Assembly: GCA_947561395.2 (NCBI GenBank)
Contig: OX387193.1
Location: forward strand, 12,028,001-12,092,000
Length of the DNA stretch: 64,000 bases
DNA from: Buxus sempervirens
Taxonomy: Eukaryota; Streptophyta; Magnoliopsida; Buxales; Buxaceae
Reading direction: 5' to 3'
The translations under genes and the position numbers were made by a program. The notes under the pieces were generated by a model, which made no database searches, was not told where the DNA came from, and saw nothing but the letters and a program-made list of their open reading frames with translations. Every line of letters begins with the position of its first letter. Positions within the stretch are counted from its first letter, which is position 1. Below are positions 11,990 to 22,457 of this stretch, piece after piece.

Positions 11990-14900
11990 TCTATTATATT
12001 AAGGGAAAGAGGCTCGAGCTGACGTGCCCGCCTCGGTCAGCGTCTCCCGCCCGAGCCTCTAATGACGGAGACAATAATATTTTATAATATTGAAAACAAA
12101 AATAAGTATCCGAGCCTTTAATTAGGTTTTATTGTTAACTCCATCACCCGTCTCTCACCCGTTCTTCCTCATTTAATGCTCCATTCACTGTTAGAAACAG
12201 AAGAAACCTTTTTTTCCCAAATTTCCAATCCGTCTCTTCTCAATTGAGGGGTACGTTGCAGTCCTCAATAGGTAATCTCTTTTTTTTTTTTTGATCTTGA
12301 ACCTTCTCGACTAATGCAACGCCCAGAAGCTTCTCCTCTCCTCTCCTCTCAGACTTTCCTCTCTCTAACCCCATCACCACAACTCCCCATCTTCCACCAC
12401 CCCTCTCCTTTCACCCAATTTCAGGCGGAACAAGAGAGTCTGATGGGGTTTAATACATTTTAGGCGGCATCGGCCGATCAGGCGGCGGTGCCCGCGTCGC
12501 AAAACCTCCTCAAGGAAACCTCCGATCACTCTTTACCTTCGAAGCATCAAAGCAAGGCAGATCTTCGACAACCGTGGCAATCCGACTGTGGAGGTTTGAA
12601 AAGCTCTTCCCGTCACCGCCTTTTCATTTCGATGATTTCTAGAATTTTAATCGTTCCCTTCACCGATCTGTGTTGCGTTATAACTGAGAAGTGGTTTCCG
12701 CTTTGTTATGGACTTGAATTACTAGCTGAAGCTGTTTGGGTTTGTTTTAGTAATCAAATCGCCTAGTAATGTAGTTACTTTACAGATGATTTATTGATCG
12801 GATGAATTGATCAACGATTTGCTTGATATAAGTTTAGTGATTGGTTTGGTAGACTTTTTCAAATGATTGATCTACTGATTTGATGTTTTTATAGGTGGAT
12901 GTTAAACTATCAAATGGTTGCTTAGCTAGAGCTGCTCTTCCAAGCGGTGGATCCACAGGTAACCAAAAGATCTCTGATTCTATCATCAAAATTTCAGATT
13001 TGTTTGATTCTATAAAGATCTTGCTGACAGTGTAATTGTTTAGCTTACACTCTACCAAGCATGGTTTCATGTATAATTCCCAATACTGGTTCATAATAAT
13101 AGTAAACAAAATCGAAAAAAAAAATGAAAAGAAAGGTAGTGGATTGCCTTTTTGTTACATCTTCTGCTTCTCACAACTTTATGTATGCTGTTTACCATTT
13201 TCTTGAGAGCTTAACCAACTTAAATTTTCAGTTCTAACGTGGATGCATTATTTATAACAAACATGATATGCAGCCATCCCATTTTAGAAGAGACAGGATT
13301 AAATAGAATTGACAGTAATAGCTATCTTGAAACTGAAGGGATTTTCATACTTTTTTTCCATTTTATTTTACTTCTTCAAAATTTTTATAACTAATTTTCA
13401 GTTCATGAATCAGTACCCACACGTAAGTGGTATGAAGACTAGCTCAATTGAACATGGTGGAGCACTGGTTAAACTTTCAAAACTGGCTCCAAACCCTATC
13501 GGGTTGGTTCAAGGTGGGCCAGATTGACCCAATTGTCTCATATTATTATTAATTAAAATATATAAAATAATTGATCTATTTACTTATAAAATATATGTAT
13601 ATATATAATTAAATGTTAATAGGTGGATTAAGGTTAGGTTTGGAACAAGTGGGGGCGATAGGTCGCATTTCCACAAAGCTTAACACAACCCTAGAAGAAT
13701 CCTATAAGATTCCCAACCAAATTAAACCCATGAATAATTCTATCAGGTTGGCATTGAAGTGCGACAAATGACCTAATTATGTAATATATTAATTTTCAAG
13801 GCAATAAAATAATTTATTTTTTAAACAATTTTGATACCTATTTGCCCGTGCAAATATATTGCATTTTTTAAACCCATGACTAATTTTAGGTAGATTGCAT
13901 TTTTTACTTTTTTCATAAATTATATATTATTTTATTAAATATGCTATATATTATATTAGGTAATTAAATTATAGATATATAATAATATTATTTCTATTTA
14001 TTAATAATAATAAATTATTTCTTATCCATACAAAGACCCGTTGTAGCAAACATTTTTTTTTTGGGTAGAAAGCCTCCTAACATTGAGAATGCTTTGATTA
14101 AGTCTGATGCTATTAGAGACATACAGTGAATGCTTTGATTTAGTCTAAATTATTCTTATGCAATTAGATACGTACAGTAAATGCTTTGATCAAGTCTGAT
14201 GGTTATTTCCTAATATGTATTGAGGAGATTTGACAAATTTGAAGTTCATTAATTAATATGTTTGCATGAACAAGCACATAATATGTTTGCTATAATCATT
14301 ACCAAAAAAAAAAAAAATGTTTGATATAAGATTTAGCTAATCACTTGGATTTTAGGTATGAGCAAAGTTTGAAAATAATATTTTATTTTGCATGCATAGG
14401 CTCTAGAGAGTTGGATAATAACTTGGATTTTAGATAGGTTTGATGTTTGAAAACAATCTTTTAGTCCAGAGACTCCATACGCTCAGGCTCTGCCTTGGTT
14501 AGTTAGTTGAGTGAGAAAGTTGCTTTATGGGAGTAAGAATTTAATATGGAAGTAAAGATTTTAAGGTTGTGCAGCTTCAGATTTCAGGACATTGGAATAT
14601 TTAATGTTAGGTGAAAGATATTAAAGTTTCTCTATGAAGTAGGCATTAAATACTAAGAAGAATTTCTCAGGGTATTAAAACCTGTTCATAGTTTCCGATC
14701 AATGTTGGATAAGTCATATTTATCTGAAATTATAAAAATTGAACTTCTATCTAATCTCTCCCAATTGCAGGAAGATTTTCTACAAAATGGATGACTGCAA
14801 GTTGCAACAGGTACGTTGCAATTTCCTTTTTCATTTTTTATTTTTGTTTGTTGGTTTTGCTCCTTTGTTGATTGTTTTGGTTTCCTCTTCTATTTCGTGT

Positions 14901-15203
14901 GAATAGATAATAAAAGTGATTGAAATCCAGATGATAGAATTTGAAAATGTCAATCAGGTCTCAGATGATGAGAGGTGACAAAGGAAAAACAAAGGGTCAA
15001 GTTCCAAAGATTGTTGCCCAGTCCATAAAAAGAAAGTTTTCTTTTTTATTGGTAATTAATGGATGTTTTATATATTAGAGATAAAATGTACAATTACGCA
15101 GATTGCTTTTTTTTTTATATTTCATAATATTCATAAAATTTTTTCTCAAACTATCATATTTATTAAACGTATTTCCCGTGCATAGCACGGGCTCCAATGC
15201 TAG
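11990..15203 (+). mobile_element. Complete non-autonomous Helitron (element B), 3.2 kb
   Basis: The 5' end is TCTATTATATTAAGGG at 11990, preceded by A (11989). The 3' end is the hairpin CCCGTGCATAGCACGGG (15175-15191), CTCCAATG and CTAG (15200-15203), followed by T. Insertion between A and T without target duplication is the Helitron rule. There is no Rep/helicase frame inside, so the element depends on a helper. Its cargo is an enolase fragment (12546-12958). From 12960 to 15170 I see only AT-rich DNA, with a tandem GAATGCTTTGATTNAGTCT repeat at about 14087-14200. Confidence 0.8.
12546..12958 (+). pseudogene. Cytosolic enolase fragment, copy 2 (exons 1-2)
   Basis: Two exons are joined by an intron: 12546-12593 (IKARQIFDNRGNPTVE) and 12895-12958 (VDVKLSNGCLARAALPSGGST). 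Exon 2 and about 120 bp of the preceding intron are near-identical to 5440-5633, so both copies come from one enolase gene or one from the other. Copy 2 keeps exon 1, while copy 1 keeps exons 2-5. Upstream (12313 onwards) a Ser/Pro/Leu-rich frame could be a leader, but it meets a stop before joining the enolase frame. The fragment is cargo of Helitron B. Confidence 0.9.
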
Positions 15204-15419
15204 TATATATAAAGGGGCAACCAGCCAACCATCGTATTCACAAGAGCACACACAAGACAAAACACCCTCTTTCAATACCACCAATAAGAAACAAAACCCA
15301 ACCCGGATCTCTCTTATATACTCTGTTCAGTCTTTCTCCACCCACAAGACAAAACACCAACAAAAAAAAAACTCATAAATATATATCACAACCAACATCA
15401 AATAACTCAACCGAGAAAC

Positions 15420-15764
15420 TTACTGTTGGAATTCAACGTTGATAGCTGGAATCGATGATGAATTGGAAATCTTCCCAAATGCAGTGGAAGACAGAACCAA
15501 GGTTGTTCCAACCTTGGAAGGCTGTGATGGAAATGTATTAGACCAGTCCACAGTCCTTACCTCAATAGTATAGCCCTGGATGCAAACAGGAACCTCTGCA
15601 CTCAAACACCTTACCCGGTAGACTCTCCCACACGATGCCCCATTGTCCCACACGCCATTGCTGGCCGCCCCAAACAGGTTGCTCGTCGGAAACTGAGTCG
15701 GGTCATTCCCAAAGCAAGCCGTCGCTGCATCCAACCCAAAAGCCAGGCAAAACTTATGATTCAC
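15420..15764 (-). pseudogene. EG45-like / plant natriuretic peptide-like domain fragment
   Basis: The frame contains CFGNDPTQFPTSNLFGAA, GVWDNGASCGRVYRVRC, a hydrophobic IEVRTVDW strand and GTTLVLSSTAFGKI, ending NVEFQQ and a stop at 15420. This is the double-psi beta-barrel of secreted EG45-like/PNP proteins, related to the expansin N-domain. Most of the barrel with its Cys pairs is present. The normal signal peptide and the first strand are not: upstream residues (MNHKFCLAFGLDAA) do not look secretory. An acceptor-like GGATGCAG at about 15720 suggests that the upstream exon is elsewhere or lost. The frame is intact, so a functional gene with an unseen first exon remains possible. Confidence 0.75.
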
Positions 15765-17635
15765 TCGTTGTAAGAAACAGGGGAAGGGACATTAGTTAAG
15801 GAATCGATGGCACAAAATAAAGCTTATGGCACAAAATGCCATATATAAAACGTAGTGAAGCATCCAATTCAGATGCTGTGTGTTTAATCAAGAAATTGTA
15901 CATTCCAAAGCTTATCTAGATTAGAGATAATAAATTTACATCATTCAACATGAAATGTAAAATTGAATGCAAATTTATGCTTTCTAGAATGTCTCCATGA
16001 GATCCTTCATATATACAGTTACCTCAAGCAAAAGAATCAATAGCAGGAAATTCCATAACCACCATTAGCAAGTGATATAACTAAGATAACCAGACGAGCT
16101 GGAAACCAATAATAGTCAGCTCCCTGTTGTTCTAACACCATGTAAATGAGTCATACAATACAGCCAGCTACAAAACTAGCTTATATAATCATTGCACCTA
16201 AAATTATGTGAAAAATAACAGCATAACAAGGACACATAGGTGTATAATCATTCCACCTAAAATATAATTGATACTATATTCAATGGAAAACTATCAAGAC
16301 TTGCATACATGGTACATAGGTATACCACATCCCTGAAGCAGGTAGTTTCCAGAACTGGAAAAAACTTGCTGCCTACTTACTGCTTAGTTGCACTAGAAAC
16401 CATTAACAGCTAATAAACATGCTGCCAACCAATTATTTGGAATAATGCACTGACAGTAAGCAGCGAAGTAGTTATTACGGTAACAAGAGAAAAATACAAA
16501 AATAGAAATGGATCCACAGCATATCGGAGATTCTACCATAAATGAACAATAGCTAATAGAAGATAAAATGTATGTGCAAAAGAAAGACAAGTACAGAAGT
16601 CAATCTCAAATGATCAGTTCCATCCTTTTTCTTAACTGGTTTAAAGTCTTCTCAGTGAAGAAACCCAAAAAAACTGAGGAAAGAAAGAAAAAGGAGCCTC
16701 ATCTAGTTGAATCAGTGGCAACAAATGCTCATATTTTTCTATTTATTTTAATCCACCTGAGAACATACTAATGATGAATCAAGTGGAGAATTTACCCCTT
16801 ACTTTCAGTAGCTGGCCAAACCATTAACTAGACTGTGTAACTCTTTCAGCAATTGAGGGAGCAAAACCAATTTGAATGATGTGAAACCAACTTAAGAACC
16901 GCCTTAGATGAGCATATCACCATGAAATAGCCAGAATTACATATCAACAAGAATGGGAAGTCCACTTGGCCCAAAAACATGTTTGAGTTTTTGACAAACC
17001 ATAAAGTAGATGACATGATCAACTTAATTGTCGGTCAGATCCATGCAACATTGAAGGAAGAGACATACCATTACTATTTTTGCTCCTTTATCATTGTCAT
17101 TATTTTTGCTACTTGTGCCACCGGAATGACATAAGCAACCATCAAAATTGGTAGATCAGATTTTGTGATCGAATAATAAGCTCTTCATTTAAAAATCTCG
17201 CTATTACTCTATAAATAGACTTGTCCAAAAAATAGTAGCAACAATAAATCCAACCCACCCCAAACTTAAAATTGCTTGTTTGAATAGAAACCCAAGTATT
17301 CAAAACCATAATATGAGTCCTACATTTTAAGGATGGATGGATTATAATCTTCTCCACATTCATAGTAATTAAAGTGGAAAAAAAAAATAGAAAGCACTGA
17401 AATGCATTTAACAGAAGAAAATCCAACAGAACCTACTTCCAAGAAGCTTAAATGAAAATATAAAGAAGGAACATAAAAAGAAAAAAAAAACAACGATTGC
17501 TTGAAAAGGGTAAAATGAGCCAATGACTGATTTATGCTTGCCTCATGTTCTAAATCACTCCCCTTATCGGTTATTCAGAACCCTTCGTAATAGTGTTTCT
17601 ATGCTGGAGAAATGTTTAATACCCTGGACAACATA
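15765..17635. other. No gene recognised
   Basis: AT-rich DNA. If the EG45-like fragment has a first exon on the minus strand it should lie here, but I could not identify a signal-peptide exon. No repeat structure stands out. Confidence 0.3.
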
Positions 17636-17800
17636 TCATCGAACACCAATAACCCCGATTCTACCACAGTCACTTACAGCCAAAAAATAAATAAATAAAT
17701 AATGAAACGAAGAAATACCTTGCCAAGAGTATGAGTTAAAGCAGCACCAGCAACGCCGACTCCGATGATGATAATATCGGCAATGCCGGCTCCGACCAGG
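17636..17800 (-). pseudogene. Squalene epoxidase (squalene monooxygenase) fragment
   Basis: Read on the minus strand, an exon ending at 17719 gives ADIIIIGVGVAGAALTHTLGK with a GTATTT donor. This is the FAD-binding Rossmann start (GxGxxG) of squalene epoxidase, the triterpene/sterol pathway enzyme. A second piece (about 17680-17640, DCGRIGVIGVR) matches the next conserved segment, with a Trp/Cys-level degradation. Upstream, the N-terminal membrane region is replaced by a short-repeat array (17793-18013). Everything downstream is missing. Confidence 0.75.
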
Positions 17801-18013
17801 AGAGAACGTCAAATGGGGAAGACGATGACGATTTGGGGATGCGATTGAGTTCGTGGAGGGAACGCAGAGGATTGGCACCAAAATGTTTGCGACCAGGAGT
17901 CAAAAGCTTCCTTGGTGATTTGCGACCAGGAGAAAAGCAACACCACGAGACAGCGGCAGCAGAGCAAATGAACGGCGACTTGCGACCAGGAGATAGAAAT
18001 TTGCGACCAGGAG
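17793..18013. repeat. Interspersed GCGACCAGGAG repeats
   Basis: The string (TT)GCGACCAGGAG occurs at about 17886, 17919, 17979 and 18001, with a CCGACCAGGAG variant at 17792. Copies of GACGATTTGGGGATGCGA recur at about 17825, 18046 and 18078. No gene is supported from 18014 to 18282. Confidence 0.65.
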
Positions 18014-18282
18014 AGAACGTTAGATGGGGAAGACGATTGGGGAAGACTATTTGGGGATGCGAGTTCGTGGATGGGAAGACGATTTGGGGATGCGATTGAA
18101 TTCGTAAATCTTCGTCACTCTTCTCTCTCAACTTTGAACTTTGGGGAAGACGAAGACGATTTGGGGAAGACGCTTTGGTGCCTATTCGAAATGTTGGCCA
18201 AAGCTTTTTGATGGTCGTTTGGTCGATTCCAGTATGTTTGGCTGTAGGCGTAGCTTCGATCGAACGTGTCCACGTATCGCAA

Positions 18283-18309
18283 TCTGCGGTGGGACTTACG
18301 TAAAGGATC
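18283..18309. repeat. 27-bp dispersed repeat, copy 2
   Basis: Identical to 2617-2643. See that entry. Confidence 0.7.
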
Positions 18310-18408
18310 CAGATAAAGGATTCACCAGAAGCAATCTGTCCACCTTGTGGGAAAAAGATGCCACGTAGCCCAACTTTGGTTAAAAGAAAACAAAAACAGA
18401 AACTCTCA

Positions 18409-18740
18409 ACACATGCCAGTAAGCCCCTTGATACAAGAAAACCTTTTTTTTATTTTTTTATACGAAAACAGCAAGTTAACCTTTTATTAATCCTAGTTAG
18501 TCCCCCACGTGCGTAACACATGACAGTAAACCCCTTAATACCTAGAAAACCTTTTTTTGTTTTGTTTTTTGATACCAAAACAACAAGTTAACCTTTTATT
18601 AATCCTAGTTAGTCCCCCACGTGCGTAACACATGACAGTAAGCCCCTTAATACCCAGAAAATCTTTTTTTTTTTGTATTTTGATACCAAGACAACAAGTT
18701 AACCTTTTATTAATCCTAGTTAGCCCCTCGACCCCATTGG
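18409..18740. repeat. Tandem repeat, 3 copies of about 107-112 bp
   Basis: Units start ACACATGNCAGTAANCCCCTT at 18409, 18516 and 18628. They share AACAAGTTAACCTTTTATTA and, in the first two, a G-box-containing CCCCCACGTGCG. Homopolymer T tracts account for the length differences. A further direct repeat (CGACCAATATAATAGAAACA-like) follows at about 18738 and 18789. Confidence 0.8.
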
Positions 18741-18789
18741 TGACCAATATAATAGAAACAATGTGATATACACATTGATTTCTAGGGGC

Positions 18790-19657
18790 GACCAATATAA
18801 TAGAAACAATATATATTATATTCTTCGCAAGGCTAACAACTTAATGTACCTGCATAGGATTACGGACCTATTCATAAAAATTTGAAGTAAAGCTTGTTGG
18901 CTTTAAATCACTTTTTATTCAATTATGATTCCATTAACTTACAACTGAAAAAAACGCTTATCCAAAATGGCATTCCTTTAACATAAAAATGGCATTCCTT
19001 CAAAATTTATCTAATAGTTAGTTAGATTTCTACCAAAAAAAAAATCTAATAGTTAGATGATAAGTTCTATCGTCTTAGAATTGGAAGACGAAGCAAGTTT
19101 CTGTGCATTGGTAGGATAACATTTTAATTTGGTATTTGTTCTAATAATGACAACATTAATTTACAAAGTAACATTACTGTGCAAGTTTCTCTGTTAATGC
19201 CATTTCAATAAAATTAATGTTACCTTATTATAGATTTGATCATCTGCTATTGATTGGAGGCACATACACACCCTCATGCAAATGCTAAATTTTGAATAAC
19301 TTAATAGGAACTAATGCCGTAGAAGTTGGCCAAAAGTTCAAATTATAAATGAAATCAAACTTAAAATTTGTTGTGATCAATTGGGGAATAAAGTAAACAA
19401 GGCTACACCTTGATTGTAAAATAATTCATGCCTATTACCTTTTTCAAGTGTACAATGATATGCTACTATCATTTGACATAACCACCAGCCAAGTTAACCA
19501 AACACCTATCCCCCTGAGCTCAAATATATCAATCAAAATTTAAGTTATTCAGATATATATATCTATGCCTTCGAATAACAATGGTTTGTATATGCATAGG
19601 ATCTCACATAAAGGTTTCACCTATTCAATGGCATAGACGAAATTTGGTCAATACATG
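18790..19657. other. No gene; contains one arm of an older local duplication
   Basis: About 19520-19657 is similar to about 54810-54945 (shared CAGGATCTCACATAAAGGT and AATGGCATAGAC blocks). Before the transposon insertions the locus was therefore a tandem duplication of about 150 bp. Confidence 0.5.
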
Positions 19658-20159
19658 CTGTTAACTTCTATTTGGTCCGGGTTGAGGTTAATCCAAGACC
19701 AAACCGAAATTATATATACTCAACCCAAAACCGAACCGAACCGAAATCTAACTTGAAAATGTAAAATCGAAAACCGAACCAAAATTAATTAAAAAAACCG
19801 AAACCCAAACCGAACTGAACTGATTTCCATGGGATCAATTTGATTCGACTTGGTTCAAGCTATATTAAATGAATTCTGAAATGCAGGGATTCAAGATCAA
19901 ACAGCTGCATTATTTTGACACAACGTCACCAAAAAAAACTAAAAGAAAGGAAGGAACAAAGACTCTCAAACAATGATATGTAAAAAAACAAGATTCACCA
20001 TGAAATGTTTTATCAAATGAACCCATGAACCCATTAAATTTAAAAATGTGTAGACACCCCAAATTGCACTTCCATAAGAGAATACCTAAGAAGAGCTTTA
20101 AATGTCATATTTGAGCATTAATATATGTCAAGCATTCAAAAACAATCAAAATTGGTGCC

Positions 20160-20427
20160 AACCGTACTGAGTATGCGGTTTTTTATAATCTTGGTCTCAA
20201 CCGCTCTGTATGTGCGGTTGCAACCGCACACACAGCACGGTTGATATCCATGCTTGTTGCGCTGGCGGCCACGTGGCTTCGCGAAGCTTCGGCCGTTGAG
20301 CCGCGTGGACAGCAATCAATTAAAGCATAACTGAATTGAACCGCCCTGTATGTGCGGTTTGGTTAAATTTGTATATGAACCGCACTTTAAGTAATGGTTG
20401 TGTAGAAACCGCACTGAGTATACGGTT
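20160..20427. promoter_or_regulatory. Six AACCG-N11-CGGTT inverted repeats in U3
   Basis: Sites at 20160-20180, 20199-20219, 20222-20242, 20339-20359, 20378-20399 (N12, degenerate) and 20407-20427. All but one have exactly 21 nt between the outer edges. The spacer is itself partly symmetric and often reads NCTGNRTATG. The 3' LTR has the matching set at 51367, 51406, 51429, 51546, 51585 and 51614. They lie 200-470 bp upstream of the LTR TATA box, where enhancers of plant LTRs usually are. Confidence 0.85.
20269..20308. promoter_or_regulatory. G-box hairpin in U3
   Basis: CCACGTGGCT (20269-20278) faces AGCCGCGTGG (20299-20308). In the 3' LTR the second arm is AGCCACGTGG (51506-51515), making a perfect 10-bp inverted repeat with a CACGTG G-box in each arm. 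The third Tat copy keeps the same layout at about 57325-57361. G-boxes are bound by plant bZIP/bHLH factors, so light or stress control is plausible but not shown. Confidence 0.6.
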
Positions 20428-20628
20428 TTGGTTGTTTCGGGGATTTGCGAAATGGCTCGATCTCTGAGCCTTATTTACGCATATTACCTCTCTCTTGGGG
20501 ACTTGAACTCCCCATTTCACCCTCCGAAACTTGCTGAATTATTCCAATTCAAGCCTTGGAGGAGAATTGGAATAATCTAGAAGGCCTTTTTGGCCTACCC
20601 TTGGGACTCTTCTACCCTTGACTTGGCC

Positions 20629-20744
20629 TATAAATAGAGAGGTCCTCCTCTTGCAAATGGCTGACAATCTGAAGCTTAGAAGCTCTGCAAGAAGAAGGAG
20701 AACCTCTGCTGGATTGTCTACTCAACTGTTCAAGCTACTAAGGT
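20629..20744 (+). promoter_or_regulatory. LTR core promoter and R/U5 splice donor
   Basis: TATAAATA at 20629-20636 in the context GGCCTATAAATAGAGAG is a strong plant TATA box. 114 bp downstream, CTACTAAG|GTAAAG (GT at 20743) is a good donor. The inner LTR has the same pair (TATAAATA 47041, CAG|GTAAG at 47156) with the same spacing. In the outer 3' LTR the donor is weakened (AAG|GT to AA|AGT). Confidence 0.75.
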
Positions 20745-22360
20745 AAAGCCCATTTGAGTTATTGCTTCCTTTTTAAGTTCTAGCAATCTCTCATCTTCTA
20801 CCTTTCTGTAGTGTAAGGCCTTGGTGTTGTTTGTAACCCCAAACCCCTTCTAAAGTACCTGGGAATCCTCTCTAGCCGTAAAATGTGAAGAGAGAGCCTG
20901 GGGAAAAGGAAGGTGGAATGGATCCTCTAGGTTTAGAAGCCTCAAATGATGAAAAGCATGCTATATGGTTATTTTGAACCCATGAATGCTTCTCTGATTT
21001 ATTTTGTATTTGGAGAAGATGTGAATCCATGCTCTCAATAGCCATGGATTCCAACTTTCTCATAGGAATGTGATTTTCCACATCTTCACACCCACTTGTC
21101 ACTGTTTTTGCAAAGATGGGCTAGATCTTGGATTTCCGTGTAAATATGGAAAATCTGAGATCATTTCCGTGTAAATATGGAAAATCTGTTTTTGTTGATT
21201 TTTGAGGTTTTGGTCGAATCCACATGCACTGGTTTCCATGTTTTCTCTTCAAAAACTTCAAAATAGGACAGATCTGTGGCCTGTCTTGGAATGCTTATAA
21301 CTTCATCCTCCGGATGAATTTTTGAGTGATTCCAAAGACATGTGATAGATTGGAAAGCCTACTTAATATCTGAAAATTTTCGTCCACTTCCATGTAGCCA
21401 ATTTTTGACACCATCTCTTCAAAGTTTGTATGTCAGTTCAGCCCAGATTGCTGAACTTGCTACTTCGATGGTGCACTATTTGGTCAGTTTTAATCCGTTT
21501 CATGTGATTCCAGTTTCTGAGTTTTCTTTGAGAAGTCTATTTTCATTTCCAACTGGTTTCGGCAGATTTCAATCTGTTTGGTGCCTTGGGTGCTCAATGG
21601 ACTCAGAGGTGCTCGCTGGCATAGTCCAGAGCTCATCTGTGGTCTTCTAGGCCTGTTCAAGAGAGCACACAAGTCACATCCGGATAGAGATTGGTGTGAG
21701 GTTTTTTTCTTTGGAAAGATGGCACCACATACTTCCTCCATACCAATTTTCATGGATTTTTATTGAGCCAAACTTCACGAATAGAGCTTTGAAAATGCCT
21801 ACTTAACACTTTTTCTGAGTTATAACAGCAGATTTCAGATGTGGATTTCTCTCTAGTTTTGAATCGGATCGAGCTGAATTTTTTACTGTATATTCTACTA
21901 TATACCAGTTTTCAAATGGCTTTGGTTTCATTTGATTTGGATTTAAATTGAATGAGTTATGGCTTATCAAAGCTGTCAAGCTCTTTTGACCTAATTTCTC
22001 CATATTTGCCTTAGCTTGATTTTCCTCATTTTTACTTTGATTTCATTTCACTCATGAAGTTTTAGAAGTGATGAATCCACAAAGAGAGCCTAAGTTCATT
22101 AGACTTCTCATGTGGAATGATCACATACATGGTGCTTGTTGTAAGCACCCTTTTGCCCATTTTGTTAGAAAAACAATTCTTAGTATGAGCAAGCATATGG
22201 TAACCGTCTTAGACGGATGAGTGGGGGTGCCTAACACCTTCCCCCGCTCATAAATAATTCCCCGTACCCAATCTCTGGATTTTCCTTGTATTAGAGCTAC
22301 TTTGGCTCTATTTGACATCTATGAACCTTTTGGTGTCCATTCACACCTTAAAATGGATGG

Positions 22361-22370
22361 TGGCGACTCT
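22361..22370 (+). promoter_or_regulatory. Second copy of the PBS start inside U5
   Basis: TGGCGACTCT at 22361-22370 is identical to the first 10 nt of the PBS (22440). It recurs in every Tat LTR here: 48857-48866 (inner), 53576-53585 (3' LTR), 59441-59450 (third copy, last base C) and, as TGGTGACTCC, on the minus strand at 61220-61211. It could pair with the 3' end of the primer tRNA. Confidence 0.6.
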
Positions 22371-22439
22371 TAACATTTTATCGATCCCCGCGTGACGATA
22401 TCGGAAGTCATCAGAGATGACGAATCCATGTCTCACAAC

Positions 22440-22457
22440 TGGCGACTCTGCTGGGGA
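22440..22457 (+). promoter_or_regulatory. Primer binding site
   Basis: TGGCGACTCTGCTGGGGA starts 2 nt after the LTR end. The pattern TGGCGACTC...TGGGGA is the type used by Ogre/Tat elements, complementary to the 3' end of a tRNA (tRNA-Arg is the reported primer for Ogre). The exact isoacceptor is not determined here. Confidence 0.85.

Larger units (their letters stand above)
20049..22437 (+). repeat. 5' LTR of outer Tat element
   Basis: Begins TGTAGACACCCC and ends TGTCTCACA. It holds a cluster of six 21-nt inverted repeats (20160-20427), a G-box hairpin (20269-20308), TATA (20629) and a splice donor (20743). It also holds the block TTCTACCTTTCTGTAGTGTA shared with the inner LTR, CTAGCCGTAAAAYRTGAAG, GGGGGTGCCTAACACCTTCC and a second PBS-like string (22361). 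These last four blocks recur in all or most of the Tat LTRs of the window. Confidence 0.95.

Noticed and set aside
20160-20427. Regularly recurring short palindromes as a CRISPR array
   Set aside because: Plant nuclear DNA, no constant repeat/unique spacer structure of equal length, and the units sit in LTR promoters.
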